Source: Hemerocallis citrina (Eukaryota > Streptophyta > Magnoliopsida > Asparagales > Asphodelaceae). From it: a stretch of 64,000 nt of DNA. Below the pieces are notes generated by a model. The model was given only the letters and a program-made list of their open reading frames with translations, had not been told where the DNA came from and made no database searches. Below are positions 1 through 11,085 of this stretch, in pieces. Made by a program: the position numbers and the translations under genes. Numbering within the stretch: position 1 is the stretch's first letter; every line of letters begins with the position of its first letter. Location of the stretch: NCBI GenBank assembly GCA_017893485.1, contig CM030364.1, positions 248,919,122 through 248,983,121 on the forward strand, in the 5' to 3' direction.

Positions 1-689
1 GATGGTTCAAATAAGTTGATCGTTTCCCCTCTATTACTAGTACAACAACAACGAAAGCACAAAGTGTCGGATGGGATTCTAGGAGAGTATAGCAAGACAA
101 AGACAAGGACCAAACGAAAAGCTTTTGCTGTTGATTTTGTGTCATTTTTTTGGATCTGAAGGGATTGAGCTTTGTCCCTGAGTTCTTGCAATGCTCGTAT
201 TGTTTCCACCTCGAAACAACCTGCACTATTTGCTCATCATTTCCAGACAACAGGTTTAGCTTTTATGTTTGCGATCATTATATAAATTGGGGAGTGATGT
301 TGATTGTATCAAAAGGAATTTACCTGATGTACTCTGAAGGCAAATCTCAAGTTCTTCAAGTCCTCTGAAGACCCTGTGACTGTTTTTAGGAAAATCACTA
401 CACACAAATAAATAATCAGAACAATAACAATTGTACAGATAGCAAAACTTAAAAGGTGTGAAAAATTATACCTTATCATGAATTCCTTTAAAGACCCTGC
501 GACTGGCTCTGCCAGACTGCCAGTGGTTGAGTCGGTTACCTACAACTCTTCCATCACAACCTACCAAAGAAGAATACTTACTAGTACCCATTTGAGTATT
601 GTAGGAGTAACTTTCACATTAAAATAAATCTTACTCCATCGCCACCCATTCTCCTAGTTGTGGATGCAGTATAATATGCTCCATTAGGG
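1..689. other. Non-coding AT-rich flank
   Basis: I see no gene, RNA or element boundary here. Short open frames exist but lack recognisable domains and codon-like composition. Confidence 0.5.
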
Positions 690-960
690 CCACCATAAGT
701 CACACTTCAGAAACATAATCAACCTCATCAACACTTAAAACCAACGAAGCTAAATAAAGCTCAGCTAGGATTAATTCATCACAAGTCACTCCTACAAATC
801 ATTATATAAATGATTCGTAGTGTGCAACTTCAGAAACATAATCCATCTCATCATCACTTAAAACCATAGTTAGAAAAACAAAGCTCAGTTAGGTTTAATT
901 CATCACAAGTTGTGACTAATATATAAACCATCAGTTTTGCCTTAAAAATCTCCCACCATG
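690..960. repeat. Two outlying units of the ~123-bp repeat
   Basis: Two adjacent degenerate units share the phrases AAAGCTCAG, TTAATTCATCACAAGT and GTGCAACTTCAGAAACATAAT with the larger array at 2.69-3.40 kb. The AAAGCTCAG phrase recurs about 126 bases apart. About 1.7 kb of different sequence separates these units from the main array. Confidence 0.75.
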
Positions 961-1200
961 TTGTGACCAGTATACCCACCATTGGCATGCCTTAAAAAAT
1001 CACCAGTATCAACCATCAGAAATCTCAGAAACAAAATGAAATCAGCAACACTGTGCACCCATCTTTTTGCAACAAGATGAAACAAGATGAAACAAGATGA
1101 AATCTCAGAAACAAGGTGAAAAAACACTCAAAACAAGCTGCCAACTGAGGATACTGTTCTCAGAGAAAAGGAAACAAAAATTTGAATCAAAATGATTCAA
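961..1200. repeat. Short direct repeats
   Basis: The phrase AACAAGATGA is repeated three times around 1070-1102, followed by a variant. The rest of the stretch shows no gene. Confidence 0.5.
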
Positions 1201-1680
1201 GCAAAAAAGCATCATTCCTCCTACAATTTTTGCACAAATAAGGATTCACATATCCTGATGTGCCATCATAATACAAATTGCAGAATCAGAGAACAAAGTA
1301 GAATCATCTTAATACAATTGCAATTCATCTGTGCAAAACTGATGCATCATAATACATGAGAACATGGTGGTTTGTTTGTTCCAGCTTGATTTTTTCGGAA
1401 ACACTTTTCAGATAAACTGATACCCCCCCACTAGTAATGAGCAAAAAAGCTCCAATCTTCCCTTCTAAATGACACAAATAAGGATTCAAAAATCCTGATG
1501 CATCATAATACAACTTGCAGCATCAGAGAACAAAGTAGAATCATCCGAATACAAGTGCAATTCATCTCCACAAATCAGATGCATCATAATATCTGAAAAC
1601 ATGCTGGTCTTTTTGTACCAGGTTTTTGTTTTTTTTTTCCAGAAGTAATAACCTGAGCTGCCTCTTTCACATGCTTTCTC
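1201..1680. repeat. Tandem duplication, ~240-bp unit
   Basis: Two diverged copies lie head to tail, about 1201-1440 and 1441-1680. Each contains in order GCAAAAAAGC, CACAAATAAGGATTCA, TCCTGATG, CAGAGAACAAAGTAGAATCATC and GCAATTCATCT, then a T-rich tail. No coding capacity is visible. Confidence 0.75.
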
Positions 1681-2689
1681 TTCAGACTTATATTAAATTA
1701 AAGTGTATATTACCAATGTGTTGTATCTTTATTTATCAAGAAATTATTGTGCATTAGATTATGATTTCAGAAGTAAAGTTCAAAGAAGGAGCATCCAAAA
1801 AATGCATCTCATCTCAGTATGCAGCCACCATTTAAGACAAGTGTGTAGTAGTATTTGTAATGATCAATGCTTCAAGACAATAGAATATGTCTCCAGAAAC
1901 AAAGTAGAAACCATGAGCAGCCAAAGATAAACCATGAGTAGCCACAGGCAAAGTTGAAACCATTTAAGATTTGTATTTATCAAGGTTTTACTGAGGTGAA
2001 ATGCGAAACCAAAAGAAAATTGAAACCATAAGTAGTGAAAATGCATGAAGCTGTATACAGAAACAAAGTAGAACCATGCTCAGTTCCAAAATTTGTGGCA
2101 TGAAACAAAGTAGAAACAAAATTTGTGCCTGAAACAAAGTACCTGAAACAAATTTTGAACCTGAAACAATGTACTGTCATCTGTATATATCAAGCATTGC
2201 TGGCAATGCATATCAAGGTGTGAAGCATGAAAGTGTTGGTATCATCATAACCATTTCTCAGAAAAGGATAACCGGGTAAGTGCTCAAAGCCTGAGCACCC
2301 AAGTAAAAACCAACTCACCAACCATTAAAACTCTTCCAGATTATGGTATGGTATTTCTATGTCTATAACTCAAAGCAATATAGATCAAACCTGATTCATG
2401 ACATCTCAAATTCAGATGAATATGTGCTCCAGGAGCTTCTAAGTGTAGTATGATGCATCTAAGTGGTTGATCATCACAGCCATAATATCCAAAGGATAAC
2501 CAAAAGCATGACTTAAAGCTTAAGGAATATTAATGATAATATCCAAAGGATAAACCAGAGTTGGCGTTTGTCCCACCATGTTTTGTTTGGAAACACTATA
2601 AAAAACAAATTCAAGGCTACAACGACATCATCTTCGTACGGTTTAAAAAACAAATTCAAGGCTAGTCCAAGGCTGAAAACTCTAAATTC
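1681..2689. other. Non-coding stretch rich in GAAACAAAGTA phrases
   Basis: The words GAAACAAAGTA and CCATGAGCAGCC recur irregularly between 1860 and 2180, suggesting decayed tandem repeats. I see no gene or transposon end. Confidence 0.4.
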
Positions 2690-3405
2690 ATCACGTAAAT
2701 AAATGATTCATAGTGTGCAACTTCAAAACATAATCCATCTCATCATCACTTAACACCAACGAAGTTAAATAAAGCTCAGTTAGGATTAATTCATCACAAG
2801 TCACTCCTACAAAGCATTATATAAATGATACTCATAGTGTGCAACTTCAGAAACATAATCCATCACATCATCACTCAAAACCAAAGAGGATAAATAAAGC
2901 TCAGTTAGGATTAATTCATCACAAGTCACTCCTACAAAGCATTATATAAATGATTCATAGTGTGCAACTTCAGAAACATAATCCATCTCATCATCACTCA
3001 AAACCAAAGAGGATAAATAAAGCTCAGATAGGATTAATTCATCACAAGTCGTTCCTACGAAGCATTATATAAATGATACTCATAGTGTGCAACTTCAGAA
3101 AGTTAATCCATCTCATCATCACTCAAAACCAACGAGGAAAAATAAAGCTCAGATAGGATTAATTCATCACAAGTCACTTCTACAAAGCATTATATAAACG
3201 GTTCATAGTGTGCAACTTCAGAAACAAGATCCATCTCATCATAACTCAAAACCAACGAGAAAAAATAAAGCTCAGTTAGGATAAATTCATCACCAGTCAC
3301 TCCTACAAATCATTCAATAAATGAAAGTTCATAGTGTGCAACCTCAGAAACAAAATCCATCTCATCATAACTCAAAACCTACGAGGGAGAATAATGTGCA
3401 ACACC
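2690..3405. repeat. ~123-bp tandem array, five to six units
   Basis: The phrase AAATAAAGCTCAG occurs near 2769, 2892, 3014, 3140 and 3263, a period of 122-126 bases. Units also share ATCCATCTCATCATCACT and TCACTCCTACAAAGC. Divergence between units is modest. The array ends about 200 bases before the transposase gene of the neighbouring Harbinger element. Confidence 0.85.
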
Positions 3406-3605
3406 TGTACAACAATGAAGTGATTGGTAAAGACAACATCTCAAAAAAATGAATAAAAAGCTTAAAGGAAGATCTGCATGCTGCTTATTTATAATAGTAA
3501 TATTGCAAAGATACAAACATATCCAAATGACATCAATGCCTCGCATTCCAGCTACGAATCAATTCGAGAAATGGATATGCTGAAAATGTGTACATTCAAA
3601 ATACA

Positions 3606-4884
3606 TTACTGTATAGCATTCCACATTGCTAGGGCGATTTCATCTCTTTTGCTATTCATATGTCTCAATTGGGAAGATGATAAATCCAAATCTTGCGATG
3701 TGGATGCTGCATCTTCGGTGTGTTGGTGATGTACTATTGTTTCGCCATCGAGTTCCACTAAAAATGCATCGTTTCGTGAGTGCAGGCATATAAAATTATG
3801 AAGTGCACAACAGGCTGTGACCATCATAACTTGTCTGGTATAATAATAGTTTGGCATGTTCTCGAAGATGGTAAACCTCTTCTTGAATACACCGAACGTT
3901 CTCTCAATCACATTCCTTAACCTAGCATGTTGTTTGTTAAATAGTTGTCTAGGTTGGGTTGGTGCATGGTTGGCCCCTTGAAAGTCCTGTAAGTGGTATG
4001 GCTCACCACGGTACGGTGCCAAAAAACCGGGCATATTGGTATAACCACAATCCACTAAGTAGTACCTCTCGTTCGGTGGGATTGGCAACAGTTTTTGTGC
4101 TAATGCAGTATGCATTACACGGGAGTCGTTGGCACTGCCTTCCCACCCCGCGTAAACAAATGTGAACATCATGTTAAAATCACATGCTGCCAATACATTT
4201 TGACTTACAATACCCTTTCGAGAGCGACAAGCGTTGCTTCGGCTAGCGGGAACTGTAGCTTTTATTAACGTCCCATCAGCAGCACCAATAGCTCCCTGCA
4301 GATTAATAATTCGAATAATACATATCCCAAATCCAAACTTGGAAAATAATTTAATAATACATGATGCAATCAGGGTGGCGTATTACCTGAAACCACGGGT
4401 AAAAGTCCTCTGATCCCATGATTCTGTGATGTACGTATGTATAATCAGGAGGTTTGATAAGGAGTGGGGCTGCTCTTGCCAGACCGTTCAGGACAATATT
4501 AAAGTGCTTTTGGATTGTTTGGGTTGAGTGGTTAAACGTAGTACGAGCTACTCGCATTCTTGCACTATGACCGACAATAAACAGGAAAATAGCCACGCTT
4601 TCCTCGAAAGTAACTCGCTTATGACTTGAAGACTCCGCTGTTTCCTCGCAGAGGTTCCTTTCTCGCAGGAAAGCACACAAGGTCATAAAACAATCTTGGT
4701 TCATACGGAATATATCATGAAAGTCGGCCTGGGAACCCGCTAACATATTTTCCAGATATTCACGTCCCGTTTGCTTTTTATTAGTGGACCTTGTACGGTC
4801 AAGTTCTTCACATAAATAGTCAGCTATCAAGACTGCAGTCATCACCTCTTCGACCTCGTCACTACTGGATGAAGAAATATCCAT
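3606..4884 (-). CDS. PIF/Harbinger (HARBI1-like) DDE transposase, one intron
   Basis: This protein would cut and paste the element. Exon 1 runs 4884-4387 and exon 2 runs 4295-3606; the 91-base intron at 4386-4296 has GT and AG ends and splits the gene in phase 0. The joined product is about 395 residues, the usual size for the family. Translation across the junction restores the conserved core G-A-I-G-A-A-D-G-T, giving the first catalytic Asp at about residue 173. A second Asp is in Y-L-V-D-C-G-Y (about 248) and the Glu is in N-V-I-E-R-T-F-G (about 297). The N-terminal part contains a probable helix-turn-helix (about 90-140). The start is an ATG followed by an acidic serine-rich leader. No internal stop or frameshift is seen, so the enzyme may be intact. 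Family assignment rests on these motifs and on the adjacent Myb-like gene. Confidence 0.9.
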
Positions 4885-5269
4885 AACAGAGGATGCAATT
4901 CCAGTAGTGACTCACTATAAAGAAGAAGATAGAAATCAGTTTGGGGCATTCCAATATCAAGTGCACACACTATTAATAATACGAATGTATGTAACGAGAT
5001 TTACGGAATCACAAAACAACATATTGAGAGATGGCAGGATTCCACAAGCCTGTGCAATTGAATTAAGATAACAAGGTATACTACTACTAGCAGATCTATT
5101 CCAGGAATTAAATTTAAAATATAACATTACAAATTTAAATTAAATTATGTAAGCAATTTGTTCATCCTAAAAGCCGTCATATTACAATCAACCTCAAACA
5201 AATATGGAAATAATCTTAAGAAAAGTTCTACAACATGATTTGTTCAACCCATTACGCTGAATGGGATTA
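4885..5269. other. Intergenic spacer between the two Harbinger genes
   Basis: AT-rich and non-coding. It should contain the transposase promoter and the 3' end of the Myb-like gene, but I can assign no specific motif. Confidence 0.4.
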
Positions 5270-6277
5270 CTACAGGGTGGCCCAATAACGCACCGCCGAC
5301 TCCTGCCGGTCTCGAGACATACGGAGGAAACCATGAGCAAAGTTAGGATTTTGAAAGAGGTAGGTTGAAGCTTTTACGGCTACAATTGGATCAAGCCCTG
5401 TCATCGATTCAATTATATCTTGGCATTGATCCTGTTCGGCCAAAGCAGGGTTAATCGAGGGAGCACTTTCCACTTCATTTTTATTCATGTACCTCCCTCT
5501 TTTTTCCTCTTGAGCTTGCTTAGCTGCATCAAGATATTCCGACATCTTTGACAACATTGATTCGCGGCCACTTGATGCAGTAGATTTTCTTTTGCGTGAA
5601 CCGGACCCCGTACCCATTGGGACATCATCAGACTCATCAATCACATTTACGTGTGACTGATTGGAGTGGCCAAACTGAAAGTTCATCCGCCGTGCCTCCA
5701 CATCCTCGAACCCCCCTTGTGTGGAGGCCCTTGCCACATTGCCCTCGGCTACAGATTCCTCGAATATTTTGGTCAATGCATCGTAATGTGGCAACCCCTT
5801 ATTTTGGTATTTTTCTGCAGCAGGATGCATCTATTCACAGAATATGTTGTTACTATGCAAGTATTAGATAAATGATTAAGTATAATAAAAAGGATTCACA
5901 AACAAAAATCAAAGTTTGATATTATATATATTAACCTTAACATATTGTTCCCAAACCGGAGCCTCACAAGTAACGGTTTGGTTGGCTTCATCCCAACCGA
6001 AACCGCTCTGTTTCCTCATATTGTGAAACACCCTCCATTCTGATTTAAGTCGTCCATATTTCGACCTCAGTTGTTTCACCGAGAATGAATGCCCAGTCGC
6101 AAAATTCATTGTTTGCTCAAATTGATTCCAGGTTTTACCATCGAATGTGGTGCTTTTTAACAAACCACTGTCAACTGCCCCCTCCATAAGTTTGATAAAA
6201 TATTCTGTAATACCGGAAGTCCACAGCCCATAATCATCCTCCACTGTCTTCCCCTTTCCCCTACCCGCATTACTCAT
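5270..6277 (-). CDS. Harbinger-associated Myb/SANT-like DNA-binding protein, one intron
   Basis: In PIF/Harbinger elements a second, Myb/SANT-like protein binds DNA and helps bring the transposase to the nucleus and the element ends. Exon 1 (6277-5936) starts at an ATG and encodes the trihelix-type domain: conserved Trp residues occur in L-W-T, T-W-N-Q-F and S-E-W-R-V-F, ending in V-W-E-Q-Y-V-K. The 105-base intron at 5935-5831 has GT and AG ends in phase 0. Exon 2 (5830-5270) continues with M-H-P-A-A-E-K and G-L-P-H-Y-D-A-L, as in plant L10-interacting-Myb-like proteins. It is followed by a Lys/Arg-rich probable nuclear signal (S-R-K-R-K-S) and a helical tail. Total about 300 residues, with no internal stop. 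The same strand and close spacing to the transposase support the pairing. Confidence 0.88.
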
Positions 6278-7176
6278 CTAGTATGAACAAACATAAAAAA
6301 AAAAAAAAAATTGCCAAATTTCTTCAATTAGTTTAATAGCTGATCGGGTAACCCTAGTTTGCAAATAGCAACCGATTACACCCTAAAAAATCTCAACAGT
6401 GAATTCGGCTAGTTTGTGTGCAGTGTGCACCTCAATCCGAAAAGCTGTTCCGGTACCAAATGCAATTAAAAAGCACAGTAAATTGGTAAAGAAAACCAAC
6501 CAAATAAATAGTACAATCGCTGTCTTCATACCTTTGATTGGATTTGGAGAAGGATGAAATTGTCAGCACAGGATTCAACCTTGCGTAGTGCTTTGATTCT
6601 CCTTGCCCTTCGATCCCTAGCTTTTCTCCGATAGGCAGCACGGGTGGTGCAAACCATTAACCCCCTACCAAAACCCCTCAACCCCTCACCAAGTCGACCG
6701 CAAAAACCAGTCCGGTAGCGAAGCCGCCGGCGGCGCTCTCACACGTTTCCCTTCGATTTCACAGTGGAATCGTTCGGAAAATCGTTGATTTTGGGTGGGG
6801 GGGGCGGGGGGAAGAGAGATCAGATCTGGGATCTTCAAAGGAGGGGGGAGACAATGGAGTCGACGAGCTCTCGTGGGTGAGTAGAGAGAGAGAGCATCTG
6901 AGTGAGAAGAGAGGAGAGATGGGTTGGGGAGACACTGTTTTGAAGAGAGGAGGAAAGGTAGAAGACGAGTACGAATGGAGAACCAGATCTGGAACTTGAG
7001 GAGAGAGAGAGAGAGGTCGTGAAAGAGAGAGCACGTGAGTATGGTTGAGAATGGAGAGCATACAAGGGATATCGATATTCTGAATCAGGTTTTCAGAATA
7101 GGGTATAAACAAACGAGTTTTCAGAATGTAATATTCAGAATATGGCACTCTAAATCGCAAAACAAACAAAGTCTTA
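6278..7176 (-). promoter_or_regulatory. Pyrimidine-rich 5' region of the Myb-like gene
   Basis: Read on the minus strand this is C/T-rich from about 7060 to 6760, with long CTCTCTCT runs, and ends in a short A/T tract before the start codon. It is the likely promoter and leader. The open frames inside it are a by-product of the CT repeat. Confidence 0.4.
7146..7174 (-). repeat. Candidate right terminal inverted repeat of the Harbinger element
   Basis: On the minus strand the sequence begins GACTTTGTTTGTTTTGCG and continues GATTTAGAGTG, resembling PIF/Tourist ends, and TTA follows on the plus strand at 7175-7177. The partner at the left end was not found. Confidence 0.35.
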
Positions 7177-7292
7177 ACATTTTGCCTATTGCTATCCACA
7201 ACGCACCATAACCACTTACATTACTTTTAGAGAAGTAAGATTGGCAAACTCGTATGGGAGGGTACCTGTTATATTTAGACCCTTGAGCATGT

Positions 7293-7326
7293 TGTAACGC
7301 CTTATTGGTGACCTCTAATTCCAGAC

Positions 7327-7395
<69 letters not shown>

Positions 7396-7610
7396 ATTAA
7401 ATATAATTTTCCCTGATATGGGACTAATCAATCACACATTTTTCTTCCTCCTGCACGTGCTGAAGTTAGCCAAGCAACACACAGCAACAGCACTCCCCCT
7501 CGGGGGCCCCATTTCCCATTACGTCACATTGGCTGCCAAAGCCAACCAACACTCTTCACACATCCCATCAACTCCTATAGAATTTCTATAGGACACAACC
7601 ACTTTTTATG

Positions 7611-7645
<35 letters not shown>

Positions 7646-7664
7646 TTGAATACGGGGTGTTACA
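7293..7664 (-). repeat. TRIM-family 3' LTR (372 bp)
   Basis: On the minus strand the LTR starts TGTAACACCCCG at 7664 and ends GGCGTTACA at 7293. It carries two TA microsatellites (7332-7394, turning into CA; and 7613-7643) and the phrase AGTCCCATATC shared with the TRIM at 17.6-19.0 kb. A C-rich strand of the polypurine tract abuts it at 7666-7679. Confidence 0.8.
7332..7394. repeat. (TA)n(CA)n microsatellite
   Basis: About 27 TA units followed by a few CA units, inside the TRIM LTR. Confidence 0.95.
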
Positions 7665-7888
7665 ACCCCCCCCCCCCCCTATTAAGAATTCAGCTTCCTC
7701 ACTGAACCCGCGACATGCAACCTAGTGCAGGATCTCCTTTCTAGCTGATGTGGAATGACGTACCTTGATTCAGCTAATTCTAGCGCACTGCCCCTAGCAA
7801 AACTGTCAGCGTACTGACCTCAGCTCCCTCTCAAGCATACCGATCCTGACTCACGCTCGGTGTCGAAAGTCGGCTCTGATACCAACTC
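7665..7888 (-). mobile_element. TRIM internal region
   Basis: This 224-base segment is homologous along its length to the 237-base internal region of the TRIM at 18272-18508. Shared minus-strand phrases are GACTTTCGACACCGAG, GAGAGGGAGC, CACATC-GGCTAGAAAG and GATCCTGCACTAG. It has a primer-binding site at one end and a 14-base G run as polypurine tract at the other. It has no coding capacity. Confidence 0.85.
7872..7884 (-). other. Primer-binding site, initiator tRNA-Met type
   Basis: The minus strand reads TGGTATCAGAGCC, the usual complement of plant initiator tRNA-Met. It lies four bases from the end of the giant LTR at 7889. Confidence 0.85.
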
Positions 7889-8619
7889 TGTAGCGCCCTG
7901 AATTTCCATTAAAATTAGAAATAAATGACACAATTCCCAGCATCAATTTCAATTGCAATTATAAACATAGTACAAAACACAGAGAAAATTAAAAAAATTT
8001 ATTAAACCAACTCTTTACAACACACCAAAATTCAAACACTTTAAATTACTATTCATTACAACATAATAAATTATAATTTTCAGTTAACTCCAAGCTCTTT
8101 CTTAATTCAACTTTACCCATAACTGTAAACCTGCAAAATCTGAATGAAAAGTGGGCACGTCAGTATAATGCAACTGACGTCAAATATAGTATTAGTGATA
8201 CTTTCCAGTCTCGCAATCACAAACAATAATAATTTATTCATGAAATAATAATAATAGAACATGAACAACATGGCAATAATAGATGGAACATAAAAAAACA
8301 GTAAATGAAGCATAAAACATCAGGTGAAGCTAGCTAAGTGTCGTGTAACCCCTATTGCTCGTATTTGTATTTTTAATTATTTTTTAATAAAATTATTGAT
8401 TTCTTATTTTTATTTCTGGGTGTATTTAATTTCTTTTCATTTTATGGTGAGTTGTTCTTCTCCCTCTTGCGACTCTTTTTGCATTGATTCAGCATTTTAT
8501 TCTCATTTATTTGGCCTACAATTTATTCTTGATCTTGTCCATTGTTTAAACCTATTTCATGGCCTATTTGTCCCTTATTAGAATCTTTTTACCCTATTGG
8601 ATACTATCCAATTCACCCA

Positions 8620-8720
8620 AACCCATATTGTCTCTATTTAAATCCCATAATTGCACCCTAACCCTAATTATCAAAACTCTAATACCTATTCTCTTTCTCT
8701 AGCCGTCTTTCTCTCTCATA
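8620..8720 (+). promoter_or_regulatory. Putative LTR core promoter with telo-box-like motif
   Basis: A TATA-like CTATTTAAATCC near 8635 is followed by CCCTAACCCTAATT and then a CT-rich leader. The same order is seen in the LTR at 49.8 kb. Confidence 0.45.
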
Positions 8721-10914
8721 TCCCCGACCTATCTCTTTCCCGCACCCTCTTCGCTGTCTTTGTCCTTCTCCGACGTCGGCGACACACCCCCCTCCGACCA
8801 CCAGACCCCATCTCCTTCCTCTCCTCTTCTCCCCTTCGCTGTGGTCGAGACCCGACCCCAGGCCGAGCTCCTGCTGCCCCTCGCGACGCAGCGCCGCCTC
8901 TGTCCTTTCCCTGCCGTCATCTCATCCTCGAGCATCCGCGACACCCGACCCCAGGTCGTCGCCCTTGCAGGTGTTGCTGTCGTCCGACCTTGCTGTTGTT
9001 GGCCGCTGTCTCTTTGTGTGGATGTGTGTGCATTGTGTGCACATGCTTCGGTTGGGTTGGATCTCGTTTCTCATCTCTTGTTCGTGTTCGTTGCGTTCGT
9101 TGTTCGGAATTTGTTCTCGTTATTTTATTCTTCGTTTTCTTCGTCTTCATAATCAGGCAAGTAGCTTGTATGTGTTTTTTTGTCATACAAGTTAATACCG
9201 TAATAATCTAGTATGAAAATATTTGTACTTTCATGATGATCCATATTTGTTAGTTAAACCTTTGACATCATCTCTTGATCATGAGTAGTTACAATAATTG
9301 ACACCTATTGCATGAAAATAATTAGATTAGTGGACATCTTGACTGTATGTTGTTCGTGACATACCGTATGTTGTTGATGACTGTTACATAGATGTTGTTG
9401 GATGTATGATTTCATTATAGAACATTTATTCACATGCCAAGCTGATTTGATTAACCCACATTTACCATGATTTGTATGACATCTAAATTTGATCGGTTCT
9501 AGTTAAGTTGTTTGATAAAATGCATAAAAGAACTTGTGTTTACTGTGGCCCTATTTTGTACACTAATTTCGACCCTGTTAACATCAGTAAAATAAATAAG
9601 TTTCTGAACATGATTTGTAGCTTCTGATTTCTAGTTTCCAGAACTTTCAATGGATCTGAATTCTGAGTTTTGATGCATGAGTTATTGCTGTTTTACTGCA
9701 GTCATATCGTATTTTCTAGATTCTGAACTATATGAATTCTGTATGAAATTTTATTTTTAAAATAATATTAAAAATAGAATTTGAACTCTATATTTTGCCG
9801 AGTATGTTTAGATATAACTGGGATCAATCCCTATTTTTTTTGGAATTAATTAATGACTTTTGTATCTTCTTTCATGCTTTTGAAACCAATCGAAATATTT
9901 CCAAACTGCATGCTGTTCAGTAAAGAATTATGTTTTCAACCTGATTCTATTCATTTTGATGAAAACTTTGTAAATATAAACTGTAGACCGATTTTTCTAT
10001 TTTATCATCATTTTTACGGATCTAGATTTTGAATTATACTTTATGAATTATTTCTGTTTTGGTACTGCTGTGTCTGAACTTTCAGAATTGAGATTTTGTT
10101 GCGTTACTCTATTTTTCCAATTTTATTGACTATACTATATGTAATATAAATTCATGATATTTTATATTTTGAAACAAGATATATTAAGGAATCTTCCAGA
10201 TTTTTCTCAGATTTAATTATGATGATTTTGAACTCTTTTCATGCTTATAAACATGATTTTGCATTTTCTAGCTGAACATAACTTATGTATTAAACGTTGT
10301 TTTCGACTCTGTTTCTGTGGCTGATATGTAACTTATATATATGTGATAAAATCGGCAAAGAGTGTAGTTTCTATATTTTCTAACAGATCAGAATTTTCTA
10401 TTCTGTAGTAATGGGAATCTCAGATTTGGTACAGTAGTGTCTTGCTATCCAGAACTGAATTTCGTTGTTTTGACTATTAGGAGTTGTTTTTATCAACCGT
10501 TGCAATCACTATTTCATTTTAGACTTATTTCCTGTTCTTGCCATGTATTTAGCCTGTTTGTATTCGTTCACACATATTTATTGATAATAAAAGAAATCAA
10601 GCTAGGGTTTTTTTAGGGAAAAGATCGAGTAGTGGACAATATAGAAATACATATTCAGAAGGGACTCGTTTTCCCACTATTTACTGTGGTACCTACTGTT
10701 TATCTCTGGATGCATGGGGGCATGATCCATGACATCGTTACTATTTTTTATTACTGATATTGTTACCGTTTGTATTTATATATTGCCCTATAGAAGTTTC
10801 ACTACAAAATCTTAAAGTGAAACTGTTTGATGTATCAACCATTTGGTAAAATCTGGGATGCATGAAGTGCTACCTAGTTAGTGATGAACATTAGACATAA
10901 GAATAACTAGTTAC

Positions 10915-11085
10915 ACTGTCATATCCTGTTACGGTTACTGTGGACATTACTGTTACTATTGATTACTGTTACTATTGATTGCTACTACCGTTGACACACT
11001 GTTACTGTTGATCCTTACTGTTACTGTTATGCTTCTCCTGTTATCACTACACTATTTACTGTCATTTGTAAACTGTTATACTTAC
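10915..11085 (+). repeat. TTACTG-type short tandem repeat inside the solo LTR
   Basis: ACTGTTACTATTGATT and TTACTG words are repeated many times. It sits just downstream of the conserved GCATGAAGTGCTACCTAG block, where related LTRs carry other repeats. Confidence 0.75.

Larger units (their letters stand above)
3606..7176 (-). mobile_element. PIF/Harbinger DNA transposon with both genes
   Basis: Two minus-strand genes in the arrangement expected of an autonomous PIF/Harbinger element lie together: a DDE transposase (3606-4884) and a Myb/SANT-like DNA-binding protein (5270-6277). A candidate right end is the sequence near 7146-7174, which on the minus strand reads GACTTTGTTTGTTTTGCG and is flanked by TTA, the usual 3-bp target for this superfamily. 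I could not find the matching left inverted repeat, so the left limit given is only the transposase stop codon and the element may extend further left. Confidence 0.75.

Noticed and set aside
6759..7199. 146-codon Ser/Leu/Pro-rich minus-strand frame
   Set aside because: CT-repeat leader of the Harbinger element; no conserved domain.
7665..7888. Considered as a CRISPR-like or RNA gene region because of its conserved leader
   Set aside because: Its homology to the TRIM internal region and its primer-binding site explain it fully.
8651..9211. Long open frames (up to 186 codons) in the solo LTR
   Set aside because: They come from the C/T-rich LTR leader. The equivalent parts of the LTRs at 50.3 kb and 62.6-63.6 kb have different frames, so no protein is conserved.
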